A stretch of 64,000 nt of DNA from Bradyrhizobium sp. AZCC 1693 (GTDB taxonomy: Bacteria > Pseudomonadota > Alphaproteobacteria > Rhizobiales > Xanthobacteraceae). The translations under genes and the position numbers were made by a program. Positions 52,729 through 59,849 of the stretch are shown here, one piece after another. The stretch lies in NCBI RefSeq assembly GCF_036924745.1, contig NZ_JAZHSD010000001.1, positions 2,170,001-2,234,000 on the forward strand, read 5' to 3'. Each line of letters begins with the position of its first letter. Positions within the stretch are counted from its first letter, which is position 1. The notes under the pieces are model-generated. The model was not told the DNA's origin. It ran no database searches and worked only from the letters and a program-made list of their open reading frames with translations.

Positions 52729-53703
52729 TCAGTAGCCGAGGCCCTTCTTGCTGTCGTAGATCTTCTGCGGATCGTCGGCAGCCGTGTAGAGCTTCGATTC
52801 CGTCTGGATCCACTTCGGCGGCACCGTTCCCTTCGCCTTGAAGGCCATGATGGCGTCCAGCGCCGGACCTGCCATGTTCGGCGTCAGCTCCACGGTGGCG
52901 TTGGCCTCGCCGGCCGCGATCGCCTTGAAGATATCGGGCACCGCGTCGATCGACACCGTCAGGACGTCCTTGCCCGGCTTGAGGCCGGCTTCCTTCATCG
53001 CCTGGATCGCACCGACCATCATGTCGTCGTTATGGGCGTAGACGGCGCAGATCGTCTTGCCGCCGCCTTCGGCCTTGATGAAGCTTTCCATCACTTCCTT
53101 GCCCTTGGCGCGGGTGAAATCGCCGGTCTGGCTGCGCACCACCTTGAGATTGGCGTTCTTGGCGACGACGCTGTCAAAACCCTTCTTGCGGTTGGTCGCG
53201 ACGCTCGCGCCGACCGTGCCCTGCAGCTCGACGACATTGCATGCCTTGCCGCCCACCGTCTTCGCCAGCCATTCGCCGGCCACCGCACCTTCGTGCACGC
53301 TGTCCGAGGTGACGGCGGTGAGATAGAGTTCCTTGCCCGACGGATCGATGTCGCGATCGAGCAGCACGACCGGGATCTTGGCTTCCTTGGCCTCCTTCAG
53401 CACCGCATCCCAGCCGCTCGACACGACCGGCGCGAGGAAGATGGCGTCAACGCCTTGCGCGATAAAGGAGCGGATCGCCTTGATCTGGTTCTCCTGCTTC
53501 TGCTGGGCGTCGGCGATCTTGAGCGTGACCTTTCGCTTGGTAGCCTCGGTTTTTGAGACGGAGGTTTCCGCCGCACGCCAGCCGGATTCTGATCCGATCT
53601 GGGAAAAGCCGACGGTCAGTTCGGCAGCAGTTGCGGGAAGCGAAAGGGTGATGGCGACCAGGGCGGTGGCCGCAAGGAGGGCTTTGGAGGTCATGAGGCG
53701 CAT
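52729..53703 (-). CDS. ytfQ: Sugar ABC substrate-binding protein YtfQ-like
   Basis: 324 residues. The signal peptide ends LPATAAELT. The mature part follows YtfQ: VGFSQIGSESGWRAAETSVSK, DAQQKQENQIKAIRSFIAQGVDAIFLAPVV, VVLLDRDIDPSG, VYAHNDDMMVGAIQAMKEAG and MAGPALDA. YtfQ of E. coli binds galactofuranose in the periplasm. It is the first gene of a leftward run of eleven same-strand genes reaching 41258. Confidence 0.9.
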   Translation of the reverse strand: MRLMTSKALLAATALVAITLSLPATAAELTVGFSQIGSESGWRAAETSVSKTEATKRKVTLKIADAQQKQENQIKAIRSFIAQGVDAIFLAPVVSSGWDAVLKEAKEAKIPVVLLDRDIDPSGKELYLTAVTSDSVHEGAVAGEWLAKTVGGKACNVVELQGTVGASVATNRKKGFDSVVAKNANLKVVRSQTGDFTRAKGKEVMESFIKAEGGGKTICAVYAHNDDMMVGAIQAMKEAGLKPGKDVLTVSIDAVPDIFKAIAAGEANATVELTPNMAGPALDAIMAFKAKGTVPPKWIQTESKLYTAADDPQKIYDSKKGLGY

Positions 53704-53817
53704 TCTCCCAAAATGTTTGTTCAGAGTGCCTGCATCTCCGAATTCGGTATCAAGGCACCTTTGAAGCTGCCTATTGGCGACAGCGCGGGCAATATTTCAC
53801 GGAAGATTGGCGCTGAC

Positions 53818-53836
53818 TAGTAATATTATTTTACTA
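53818..53836. promoter_or_regulatory. Candidate GntR operator between ytfQ-like gene and garD
   Basis: TAGTAA (53818-53823), 7 bp, TTACTA (53831-53836), in a very AT-rich patch of the 318-bp divergent gap 53704-54021. Nothing else in that gap looks coding: the garD frame is open back to 53851 but without domain content. Symmetry and location suit the FadR-type regulator of this locus. Confidence 0.45.
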
Positions 53837-54021
53837 TTGGGCTCCAGCCGATGACCCTCACCAGCCAGGATTTGCGTCCCGTGCGGACTAGACGGCGAAC
53901 TCACATCCGCCGGCTTGTTGGCGGAAGGCCGCTTGATTGCATGCGCGGTTTGACCTTGATTGCCTCGATCAGGCGGCGCAGCTACGCGTTGCCTGATGCC
54001 GCCCGTGAACAAGGATTCGAC

Positions 54022-55557
54022 ATGCAGCCCGTCACCGCGAACCCGCTCTACATCCGCATGCACGCGGACGATAACGTCGCAATCGTCGCGAACCACGGCG
54101 GTCTGCACCCGGGCGCCGAATTCGCGTGCGGCTTGCGGCTGGTCGAGCAGATTCCGCAAGGCCACAAGGTTGCCCTCGCCGATATCGGCGAAGGCGAAGT
54201 CATTCGCCGCTACGGCGAGGTCATCGGCCGCGCCGCAGCGCCGATATCTAAGGGCAGTTGGGTCAAGGAATCGCTGGTACAGATGCCCGACGCACCCTCG
54301 TTCGACAATCTGCCGACGCCGAACGGCGGCGCGATCAGGCTGCCGCCGCTGGAAGGCTACACGTTCGAAGGTTTTCGCAATGCCGACGGTTCGGTCGGCA
54401 CCCGCAACATCCTCGCGATCTCGACCAGCGTGCAATGCGTCGCCGGCACGGTCGAGTTCGCGCTCGACCGGATTCGCAAGGAGCTGTTGCCGAAATATCC
54501 CAATGTCGACGACGTAGTGGCGATCACGCATGCCTATGGCTGCGGGGTCGCGATCAACGCGCCGGGCGCCGCCGTCCCGATCCGCACGCTGCAGAACCTC
54601 GCCCGCAATCCCAATTTTGGCGGCGAGGTGATGATCGTTGGCCTCGGCTGCGAGAAGCTGCAGCCCGAGCTGTTGCTGCCCGAGGGCATGAACGCCGACG
54701 ACGAAATCATGCGCATGCAGGACGAAGGCCTCACCGGTTTCGGCGAGATCGTCGAGGACATCGTGCAGATGGCCGATGCGCGTCTCAAGATCTTGAACCG
54801 GCGCCAGCGCGAAACCTGCCCGGCGTCGGCGCTGGTGGTCGGCATGCAATGCGGCGGCAGCGATGCGTTCTCGGGCGTGACCGCCAATCCGGCGCTGGGT
54901 TTTGCCGCCGATCTCCTGGTGCGCGCCGGCGCGACCGTGATGTTCTCCGAGGTCACCGAAGTGCGCGACGCCATCCACCTGCTGACGCCGCGCGCGACGA
55001 ACCAGGATGTTGCGGACGCCCTGGTGCGCGAGATGGCCTGGTATGACCGCTATCTCGCCGGCGGCGAAGCCGATCGCAGCGCCAACACCACGCCGGGCAA
55101 CAAGAAGGGCGGCCTGTCCAACATCGTCGAGAAGGCGATGGGTTCCGTCATCAAGTCCGGCACCAGCCCGATCGCGGGCGTGCTCGCGCCGGGTGAGCGG
55201 GTAAGCCAAAAAGGGCTGATTTTTGCGGCAACGCCGGCCAGCGATTTTGTCTGCGGCACGCTGCAATTGGCCTCCGGCATGACGCTGCACGTCTTCACCA
55301 CCGGCCGCGGCACGCCCTACGGGCTTGCTGCCGTGCCGGTCATCAAGGTCTCGACGCGCAGCGAGTTGAAGCAACGCTGGCACGATCTGATCGACGTCGA
55401 CGCCGGCAGCATCGCAACCGGCGAAGCGACGATCGAAGACGTGGGCTGGGAACTCTTCCGTCTCATGCTTGACGTGGCGAGCGGCCGCGAGACCTGGGCC
55501 GAACACTGGAAGCTGACCAACGCGCTTGCGCTGTTCAATCCGGGCCCGGTGACATAG
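54022..55557 (+). CDS. garD: Galactarate dehydratase
   Basis: 511 residues from the ATG at 54022, chosen because AAGGA precedes it and homologous sequence starts there. A SAF-like N-terminal domain ([17 protein letters not shown]) leads into the UxaA/GarD catalytic part: [56 protein letters not shown] and [17 protein letters not shown]. These match E. coli GarD closely. It dehydrates galactarate to 5-keto-4-deoxyglucarate, needs Fe(II), and is cytoplasmic. Divergence from the ytfQ-like operon suggests joint control. Confidence 0.93.
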   Translation: MQPVTANPLYIRMHADDNVAIVANHGGLHPGAEFACGLRLVEQIPQGHKVALADIGEGEVIRRYGEVIGRAAAPISKGSWVKESLVQMPDAPSFDNLPTPNGGAIRLPPLEGYTFEGFRNADGSVGTRNILAISTSVQCVAGTVEFALDRIRKELLPKYPNVDDVVAITHAYGCGVAINAPGAAVPIRTLQNLARNPNFGGEVMIVGLGCEKLQPELLLPEGMNADDEIMRMQDEGLTGFGEIVEDIVQMADARLKILNRRQRETCPASALVVGMQCGGSDAFSGVTANPALGFAADLLVRAGATVMFSEVTEVRDAIHLLTPRATNQDVADALVREMAWYDRYLAGGEADRSANTTPGNKKGGLSNIVEKAMGSVIKSGTSPIAGVLAPGERVSQKGLIFAATPASDFVCGTLQLASGMTLHVFTTGRGTPYGLAAVPVIKVSTRSELKQRWHDLIDVDAGSIATGEATIEDVGWELFRLMLDVASGRETWAEHWKLTNALALFNPGPVT

Positions 55558-55615
55558 CAATGGCTCGGCGCCCTGGTCGCAAGGCTGCAACCGCCATGGC
55601 CGAGCCGATCCATGG

Positions 55616-56071
55616 CTAGGCCGCTACAAGCCTTTCGATCTGCGGTATCGGATGCGAAGTTAATTGCTTCGGAATTTCGCCGACGATCCGGTCCGTAACC
55701 TCGGCATGAAATGCCTTGCGCAGGTTGCCGAGAATCTTCGCCGGCGCGATGACGACGAGCTTGTCGAAACGATTGTCATGGGCATGACGGTAGAGCGCTT
55801 CCGCGATCTCTACGGCGAACCGCTCCTTTGCGATGTGATGCCAATCGACCTCCTCTACCGCGCTTCGCGCCGTACCGACGCTTGAAACCGAGCGCCCTGG
55901 ACGATCGGTGCCCTGCTCGCGCGTTGCCGGATTATCCTGCTGCAGGATTTGCTCGACTTCGAGCTTGACTTGCTGCGCGGTGCCTTTGTTGCGAAGAAAG
56001 AGCGCCTTCTGGCCGTCGCCGATCAGAACGAGTGCATTGTGGGAGATAACGGGGGTCGGTTCATTGGTCAT
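55616..56071 (-). CDS. Host-attachment-family protein
   Basis: 151 residues from the ATG at 56071. The pattern ALVLIGDGQKALFLRNKG, EVDWHHIAKERFAVEIAEALYRHAHDNRFDKLVVIAPAKILGNLR and HPIPQIERL matches the Pfam Host_attach group, originally from Agrobacterium attachment mutants and structurally like eRF1-type domains. Actual role unknown; often stress-linked in rhizobia. It is convergent with garD. GGCTCGGC (55562-55569) and GCCGAGCC (55599-55606) between the two could form a weak shared hairpin. Confidence 0.85.
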   Translation of the reverse strand: MTNEPTPVISHNALVLIGDGQKALFLRNKGTAQQVKLEVEQILQQDNPATREQGTDRPGRSVSSVGTARSAVEEVDWHHIAKERFAVEIAEALYRHAHDNRFDKLVVIAPAKILGNLRKAFHAEVTDRIVGEIPKQLTSHPIPQIERLVAA

Positions 56072-56216
56072 TATTTTGATGCCTCCATGCGGGCCAACGC
56101 ATGAATCGCCGCGTGGTTGCCTCTGCGACGATGACGCCCAGGCCGGTCGCAACGCACCCGCCGCGATCGGCACCTCATCCTCCTTCTTCGCGCATTGATG
56201 GAACTCCGGTCTCATT

Positions 56217-56264
56217 GCTCCCCAGCAGCGGAACCAAAGCGCTCCCCAGCATCGGAACCAAAGC
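56217..56264. repeat. 24-bp tandem repeat, two copies
   Basis: Two adjoining 24-bp units (56217-56240 and 56241-56264) with core GCTCCCCAGCAKCGGAACC differ at one base. Each contains GGAACC, but no GTT follows at promoter spacing. They lie between the host-attachment gene and a small exported gene. Confidence 0.8.
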
Positions 56265-56315
56265 GGGTGCGGATGCTTTTGTGCACCGAGGGCAGCATTC
56301 GATGAGGAGGAACTT

Positions 56316-56639
56316 ATGAGGAAGATCGCAATCGGCCTGCTGGCCGGCGCGGGTGCGCTCCTGACCGGCAGCGCAAATGCGTCTGACGTCTACACCAGCA
56401 GCGAATATACGAACTCCGACCTGATACAGCAGGTTCGCATGGTCTGTGACGACAGCGGGCGCTGCTATCGCACCCGCGGCGGCAGCCGCGTGATCGTGCG
56501 CGATTCGTACGCCTACGCGCCGCGCGAGCGATACATCGAGCATCGACGCTATCGCGATTGGGATGAACCGCGCGCCGGCTTCGGCATCCGTGCGCCCGGC
56601 GTGAGCGTGGGCGTCGGCGTCGACAGCGACCGCTGGTAG
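56316..56639 (+). CDS. Small exported Arg/Tyr-rich protein
   Basis: 107 residues. The signal peptide is MRKIAIGLLAGAGALLTGSANAS. The mature part has two Cys (VCDDSGRCYRT), an Arg/Tyr-rich centre (YAPRERYIEHRRYRDWD) and a glycine/valine tail (APGVSVGVGVD). GAGGAGG lies before the ATG. The type is common in Bradyrhizobium, with unknown function, presumably in the envelope. Confidence 0.65.
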   Translation: MRKIAIGLLAGAGALLTGSANASDVYTSSEYTNSDLIQQVRMVCDDSGRCYRTRGGSRVIVRDSYAYAPRERYIEHRRYRDWDEPRAGFGIRAPGVSVGVGVDSDRW

Positions 56640-56663
56640 GACAATCCAGGAGAGACGTCCCCA

Positions 56664-56695
56664 GGAGAGACTTCGGCTCAGTCTGAAGTCTCTCC
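56664..56695 (+). terminator. Hairpin after small exported gene
   Basis: GGAGAGACTTC pairs with GAAGTCTCTCC (11 bp, 10-base loop), 24 bp after the stop. No T-run follows, so termination strength is uncertain. Confidence 0.5.
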
Positions 56696-56726
56696 GCCGG
56701 AGTCGGGGATATTTCATTTGCCCGCA

Positions 56727-56751
56727 GGAACGGCGGTCGACGGCACCTGTT
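56727..56751 (+). promoter_or_regulatory. EcfG-type promoter of CBS gene
   Basis: GGAAC (56727-56731), 16 bp, TGTT (56748-56751), 37 bp before the CBS gene start. It fits the alphaproteobacterial general-stress sigma pattern. Confidence 0.55.
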
Positions 56752-56787
56752 AGCCCGATGAAGCAACCGCCAAAAGGAGAGCCTCAC

Positions 56788-57219
56788 ATGAAAGTTTCCG
56801 ATGCGATGACGTCTGAGGTTCAACTCTGCACGCCCGATGACACATTAAAGGACGCCGCGCAGGCCATGGCGGCGCTCGGCGTCGGCTTGCTGCCGGTAAC
56901 CGACAATGAGCGCCTGGTTGGCATGATCTCCGACCGGGATATCGCGATCCGCGGTATCGGCATGGGCCGAGGTCCGGAGGGACGGGTCGGCGACGTGATG
57001 ACGGCCGACGTCAGGTATTGTTACGAAGACCAGAATCTCGACGAGGTGAGTGCGATCATGGGCGACATCCAGGTCCGTCGCCTGCCGGTGCTCAATCGCA
57101 GCAAGCGGCTCGTCGGCATCATCGCGCTGGGCGACATTGCGCTGATCCAGGGCGGCAGTGGCACGGGCGCGGCGTTGTGCGGAATTTCACGCCCCGGTGG
57201 ACAGCACGCACAGGTTTGA
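56788..57219 (+). CDS. CBS-domain-pair protein
   Basis: 143 residues from the ATG at 56788, after AAAGGAGAGCC. Two CBS motifs: VSDAMTSEVQLCTPDDTLKDAAQAMAALGVGLLPVTDNERLVGMISDRDIAIRGI, then VGDVMTADVRYCYEDQNLDEVSAIMGDIQVRRLPVLNRSKRLVGIIALGDIAL. Stand-alone CBS pairs bind adenine nucleotides and sense energy state. The EcfG-type promoter suggests induction under stress. Target unknown. Confidence 0.88.
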   Translation: MKVSDAMTSEVQLCTPDDTLKDAAQAMAALGVGLLPVTDNERLVGMISDRDIAIRGIGMGRGPEGRVGDVMTADVRYCYEDQNLDEVSAIMGDIQVRRLPVLNRSKRLVGIIALGDIALIQGGSGTGAALCGISRPGGQHAQV

Positions 57220-57410
57220 CCTGTGCCGCTTTGAGAGGAAGCTCGTTGCCGTGACCAGCGCCGCCTCCGGCATTAGCGAGGCCCCCGCAAGTCCCCGCAT
57301 CACGCGGGAATGAACCGCCGGCATCTTGTCCACGAACGAAGCGAATGCCGGTGCGCGCAGACAACGGCATTCGCGCAAGCATCTGGCAGCCATCAGGCTG
57401 CGGGCCGTCA

Positions 57411-57659
57411 TTATTTTTTGGTGCCGGGTCCGGCATCCATGCTGGAAGAACTGCCGCTGGACGAAGTGCCGGATTTCATTTTGCCAGCGGTCCCCGTCGT
57501 CGTTCCCTTTTTCACGTTAGTGTGCTTGGTCGTGCTTTTGGTCGCGCCGGGGCCGACATTTCCTTCGCCTGCTGCGCCGGGTGCTGGCTGCATTTGTGCG
57601 AGCACGCCCCCCGTCGACAGCAACAGGGCACATGCGCAAGCCAGGATAGTTTTCTTCAT
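57411..57659 (-). CDS. Small exported Ser/Gly/Lys-rich protein
   Basis: 82 residues from the ATG at 57659, after AAGGAG. The signal peptide is MKKTILACACALLLSTGGVLAQ. The mature part is low complexity: Gly/Thr/Lys (VGPGATKSTTKHTNVKKG) and Ser-rich (SGTSSSGSSSS). It is likely disordered and periplasmic. An EcfG-type promoter stands 31 bp upstream. The frame runs upstream to 57797, but the signal peptide and promoter fix this start. Confidence 0.7.
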   Translation of the reverse strand: MKKTILACACALLLSTGGVLAQMQPAPGAAGEGNVGPGATKSTTKHTNVKKGTTTGTAGKMKSGTSSSGSSSSMDAGPGTKK

Positions 57660-57689
57660 GAGGAACTCCTTTGATTGAAGCGACTCTTC

Positions 57690-57714
57690 AACCCAGGCTC
57701 CCGCGAAGGGTTCC
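57690..57714 (-). promoter_or_regulatory. EcfG-type promoter
   Basis: Minus strand GGAAC (57714-57710), 16 bp, GGTT (57693-57690), 31 bp before the small exported gene at 57659. General-stress sigma pattern. Confidence 0.65.
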
Positions 57715-57735
57715 GACGCAAAAAAGTGAGTGGCA

Positions 57736-57972
57736 TCACGCCGAGGCGAGCACCGGAGGTTCGGACTGTCGCCGCCTGAATTGCTGATAGGCCGCAATTG
57801 CCTTGTTGGCCAGCATCAACCGCCGTCGCTCGCCGCGGCGCACCATCAACTCTATCGTGTCGCTGAGAAAGCGGCTGGCCACCAACGGATCGCCCAACTC
57901 CCCGGTACGGTTGAGATAGTCCCAGGCGATTTCAATCGAACTTTCTATCAGCAGGGGCAACGGTTCCGTCAT
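57736..57972 (-). CDS. Small protein of unknown function (stress-type)
   Basis: 78 residues from the ATG at 57972. The next ATG upstream (57984) would leave almost no leader after the EcfG-type promoter, so 57972 is preferred. The protein is cytoplasmic and helical: IESSIEIAWDYLNRTGELGDP, SRFLSDTIELMVRRGERRRLMLANKAIAAYQQF. Similar short proteins are common in Bradyrhizobiaceae. No known domain. Confidence 0.7.
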   Translation of the reverse strand: MTEPLPLLIESSIEIAWDYLNRTGELGDPLVASRFLSDTIELMVRRGERRRLMLANKAIAAYQQFRRRQSEPPVLASA

Positions 57973-57997
57973 GTCTACGTCCAACCATTTTTGGGAG

Positions 57998-58022
57998 AAC
58001 GTTTGGCCGCAATCTCCGTTCC
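57998..58022 (-). promoter_or_regulatory. EcfG-type promoter
   Basis: Minus strand GGAAC (58022-58018), 16 bp, CGTT (58001-57998): the full consensus. The -10 ends 26 bp before the gene start at 57972. Confidence 0.75.
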
Positions 58023-58060
58023 TGATTCAGCTTGCCGGGAGGCAGGCTTCGCAAAAACCG

Positions 58061-58231
58061 TTACGGTCCTCCTGCAACGGCGCCTGCAATCACCATCGCC
58101 AGATCGTCCAGATCGATCTTGCCCTTGACGACGAGGCCGTCGGCGTTGTCGACGCTAAGCGACTGCGGATCGTTCGCCGCTTGCCGTTTCAGCTCCGCAA
58201 CGATCGCTTCCTTCAGTTTCTCTTCGAGCAT
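58061..58231 (-). CDS. Very small acidic/helical protein
   Basis: 56 residues: MLEEKLKEAIVAELKRQAAND, then PQSLSVDNADGLVVKGKIDLDDLAM and a VIAGAVAGGP end. A charged amphipathic helix is followed by a short strand and turn. It lies 36 bp downstream of the next small gene on the same strand, so the two may be co-transcribed. Codon choice is strongly genome-like. Function unknown. Confidence 0.6.
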   Translation of the reverse strand: MLEEKLKEAIVAELKRQAANDPQSLSVDNADGLVVKGKIDLDDLAMVIAGAVAGGP

Positions 58232-58267
58232 TCGCAATGTCTCCAGCCGCCGCGCAACGCGCGGCGG

Positions 58268-58426
58268 CTAATGAGTGTTGGTCTCATGCCATTTTTCCAG
58301 ATCGGGTTTTGACTCTCCCGATCGCTGCTCCTTTTCCGGATTCCCTTTCCAGGGTTTATCGGTCTGCTTGTGCGATCCCCAGTCCGTCTGCTGACGCGGA
58401 TCATCGGTAGGCTTCTCTTTGCTCAT
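58268..58426 (-). CDS. Very small hydrophilic protein
   Basis: 52 residues from the ATG at 58426, preceded by GGAGGTGTCCAA. The composition is almost entirely polar (KEKPTDDPRQQTDWGSHKQTDKPWKGNPEKEQRSG), so the protein is probably disordered, like desiccation- or stress-related small proteins. The long upstream frame has no such start signal. It shares a divergent gap with the gene at 58565. Confidence 0.65.
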   Translation of the reverse strand: MSKEKPTDDPRQQTDWGSHKQTDKPWKGNPEKEQRSGESKPDLEKWHETNTH

Positions 58427-58507
58427 TTGGACACCTCCGGAATTGGAAGCAGTGGGCCCGCGATTTGGTTCCCCGCGGCGGTAACCGGCCCAATCCACAG
58501 CAATTTG

Positions 58508-58526
58508 GGTTCCAAAGTTTGGAACC
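58508..58526. promoter_or_regulatory. Perfect palindrome in divergent gap
   Basis: GGTTCCAAA-G-TTTGGAACC: 9-bp arms around one base, midway between genes starting at 58426 (minus) and 58565 (plus). It contains GGAAC on each strand, but neither has GTT at promoter spacing, so an operator is more likely than paired EcfG promoters. Confidence 0.45.
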
Positions 58527-58564
58527 GAACAGACAGACGATGAGCCCGCTTCTATTTTTTTCTG

Positions 58565-58756
58565 ATGGACAAGAAGGCCGAGGCTCGACTCCGGCAGGAT
58601 TTGCAAATCGAGGCGCTGGTGGCGCTGGAACAAGCGCGAGCCATGCCGCATGGTCCTGCGCGAAGCGAGGCGCTGAAACGCGCAGGTATTCTCCAGAACG
58701 CGGCTGATATGCAGGGCGTGCGGTTCGCCAAACGCGGGCGTCCTCCAAAGACCTGA
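58565..58756 (+). CDS. Small basic protein of unknown function
   Basis: 63 residues: MDKKAEARLRQDLQIEALVALEQARAMPHGPARSEALKRAGILQNAADMQGVRFAKRGRPPKT. An amphipathic helical body is followed by a basic AT-hook-like tail (KRGRPPK). Close relatives are widespread in Bradyrhizobium (recalled). The GRP core could touch the DNA minor groove, but no function is known. Confidence 0.65.
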   Translation: MDKKAEARLRQDLQIEALVALEQARAMPHGPARSEALKRAGILQNAADMQGVRFAKRGRPPKT

Positions 58757-58795
58757 TCCCCTCTCGAGCAGCATCATCGGCGAGCGCAGGCCAAC

Positions 58796-58821
58796 GGAAC
58801 CCGGAAACCGGTTGCCACGTT
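58796..58821 (+). promoter_or_regulatory. EcfG-type promoter
   Basis: GGAAC (58796-58800), 17 bp, CGTT (58818-58821), 29 bp before the gene at 58850. Full consensus with the longer spacer. Confidence 0.7.
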
Positions 58822-58849
58822 GCTCTCCGGGACAGCAAGGAGGCTTCCA

Positions 58850-59077
58850 ATGGGATTGGCCGAATACATGATCGTCTCCAGGCCGGACGGCTGGACGGTT
58901 CTCCACGACGGGAACGCGGAGCACGATTACGACACGAAGGAAGCAGCGTTCGAAGCGGCCGTCGCAGCCGCCTCGCTGGCGATCCGCCAAGGCCACGAGG
59001 TCCATGTCAGCGTTCCCGGCCGCGAGGCCGGCAACAGGGCGGCGCTTGGCGTGAATGATTCCCAAAGCGCGTCGTGA
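58850..59077 (+). CDS. Small DUF2188-like protein
   Basis: 75 residues from the ATG at 58850, after AAGGAGG. The core DGWTVLHDGNAEHDYDTKEAAFEAAVAAASLAIRQGHEVHVSVPG has the beta-alpha pattern of DUF2188-type proteins. It is probably cytoplasmic. An EcfG-type promoter stands upstream. Function unknown. Confidence 0.72.
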   Translation: MGLAEYMIVSRPDGWTVLHDGNAEHDYDTKEAAFEAAVAAASLAIRQGHEVHVSVPGREAGNRAALGVNDSQSAS

Positions 59078-59183
59078 TAGGTCCGCCGCGCCGGAGTGGT
59101 CCGAATAATTTGGCCAAGCCGGCACGCAGCGCGCGGGGTTCGCGTTTGCCGAGCGTGCGATGGATGAATCCAGGGAGGACTTC

Positions 59184-59411
59184 ATGGGCGACTTCAGGGA
59201 CATTCAGCACGGCGTCAATGATCCCGTTGATGGCGTCGACGTGAAGCGAAAGTTCAACGACAACCAGACGCCACACGAACGCGCCCAGGCCGCGGCCGAC
59301 GTCCGCTCCAGCGCCATTGCCGCGCCGGACGAGGAGTTCTTGCCGGAAGCGCTGAGGCGCCGGCCGACGGGTCCGCTCAATCCACGGACCGGCCGTCGTC
59401 CCGCTGCCTAG
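59184..59411 (+). CDS. Small hydrophilic protein
   Basis: 75 residues from the ATG at 59184, chosen because GGGAGG lies 6 bp ahead (the ATG at 59160 has no such site). Polar and probably disordered: DIQHGVNDPVDGVDVKRKFNDNQTPHERAQ, ending PTGPLNPRTGRRPAA. Unknown function; lies in the stress-type patch. Confidence 0.6.
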   Translation: MGDFRDIQHGVNDPVDGVDVKRKFNDNQTPHERAQAAADVRSSAIAAPDEEFLPEALRRRPTGPLNPRTGRRPAA

Positions 59412-59606
59412 ACAGATTTCGCGCGCAACTCACGCGAGCGCTGGCGCCATAACGATCGCAGTACGGCATCTGCATGCGCCGATGGAACCATCCCCCACGT
59501 CAAAAACAAGATCGTGATAGGTGACGCAGCCCACATTCGCGCGTGACCGTTGGCCGTAATGCGGTGGTGCAAAGCCACACTGCAAATCGAGCCAACGGAG
59601 TTTTCC

Positions 59607-59831
59607 ATGAAGCGTCTGTTGATTTCCGGATTCGTGGCAGTCGCCCTGCTCGCTGTCGCGACCACGATGCGCTCGCATTCAATTTCCAATGAACGTTCCA
59701 CCGTAACCACTGGCGTAGCGCTGTCGAAGAAATCTCCGGCCTCCGCGGGCGTAACCAGGCTTCCGACAGAGGAGTTCGAGGATATGTCGCTGGTGTTCTC
59801 GACGCCCGCGAAACATACGAAACCGGAATAG
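59607..59831 (+). CDS. Small membrane-anchored or exported protein
   Basis: 74 residues from the ATG at 59607, after ACGGAG. A hydrophobic N-terminus (MKRLLISGFVAVALLAVATT) is followed by a polar tail (RLPTEEFEDMSLVFSTPAKHTKPE). There is no clear cleavage site, so it may be an anchor. It ends 18 bp from the convergent WD40-cytochrome gene. Unknown function. Confidence 0.55.
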   Translation: MKRLLISGFVAVALLAVATTMRSHSISNERSTVTTGVALSKKSPASAGVTRLPTEEFEDMSLVFSTPAKHTKPE

Positions 59832-59849
59832 TCACCGCGCCGCCTCGCG

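Noticed and set aside
53797..55590. 597-codon open frame on the minus strand
   Set aside because: Antisense to garD, whose protein matches a known enzyme along its full length.
56254..56280. EcfG promoter before the gene at 56316
   Set aside because: GGAAC is present but no GTT follows at 16-18 bp.
58521..58546. EcfG promoter before the gene at 58565
   Set aside because: GGAAC lies in the palindrome, but the base positions where NGTT should be read AGCC.
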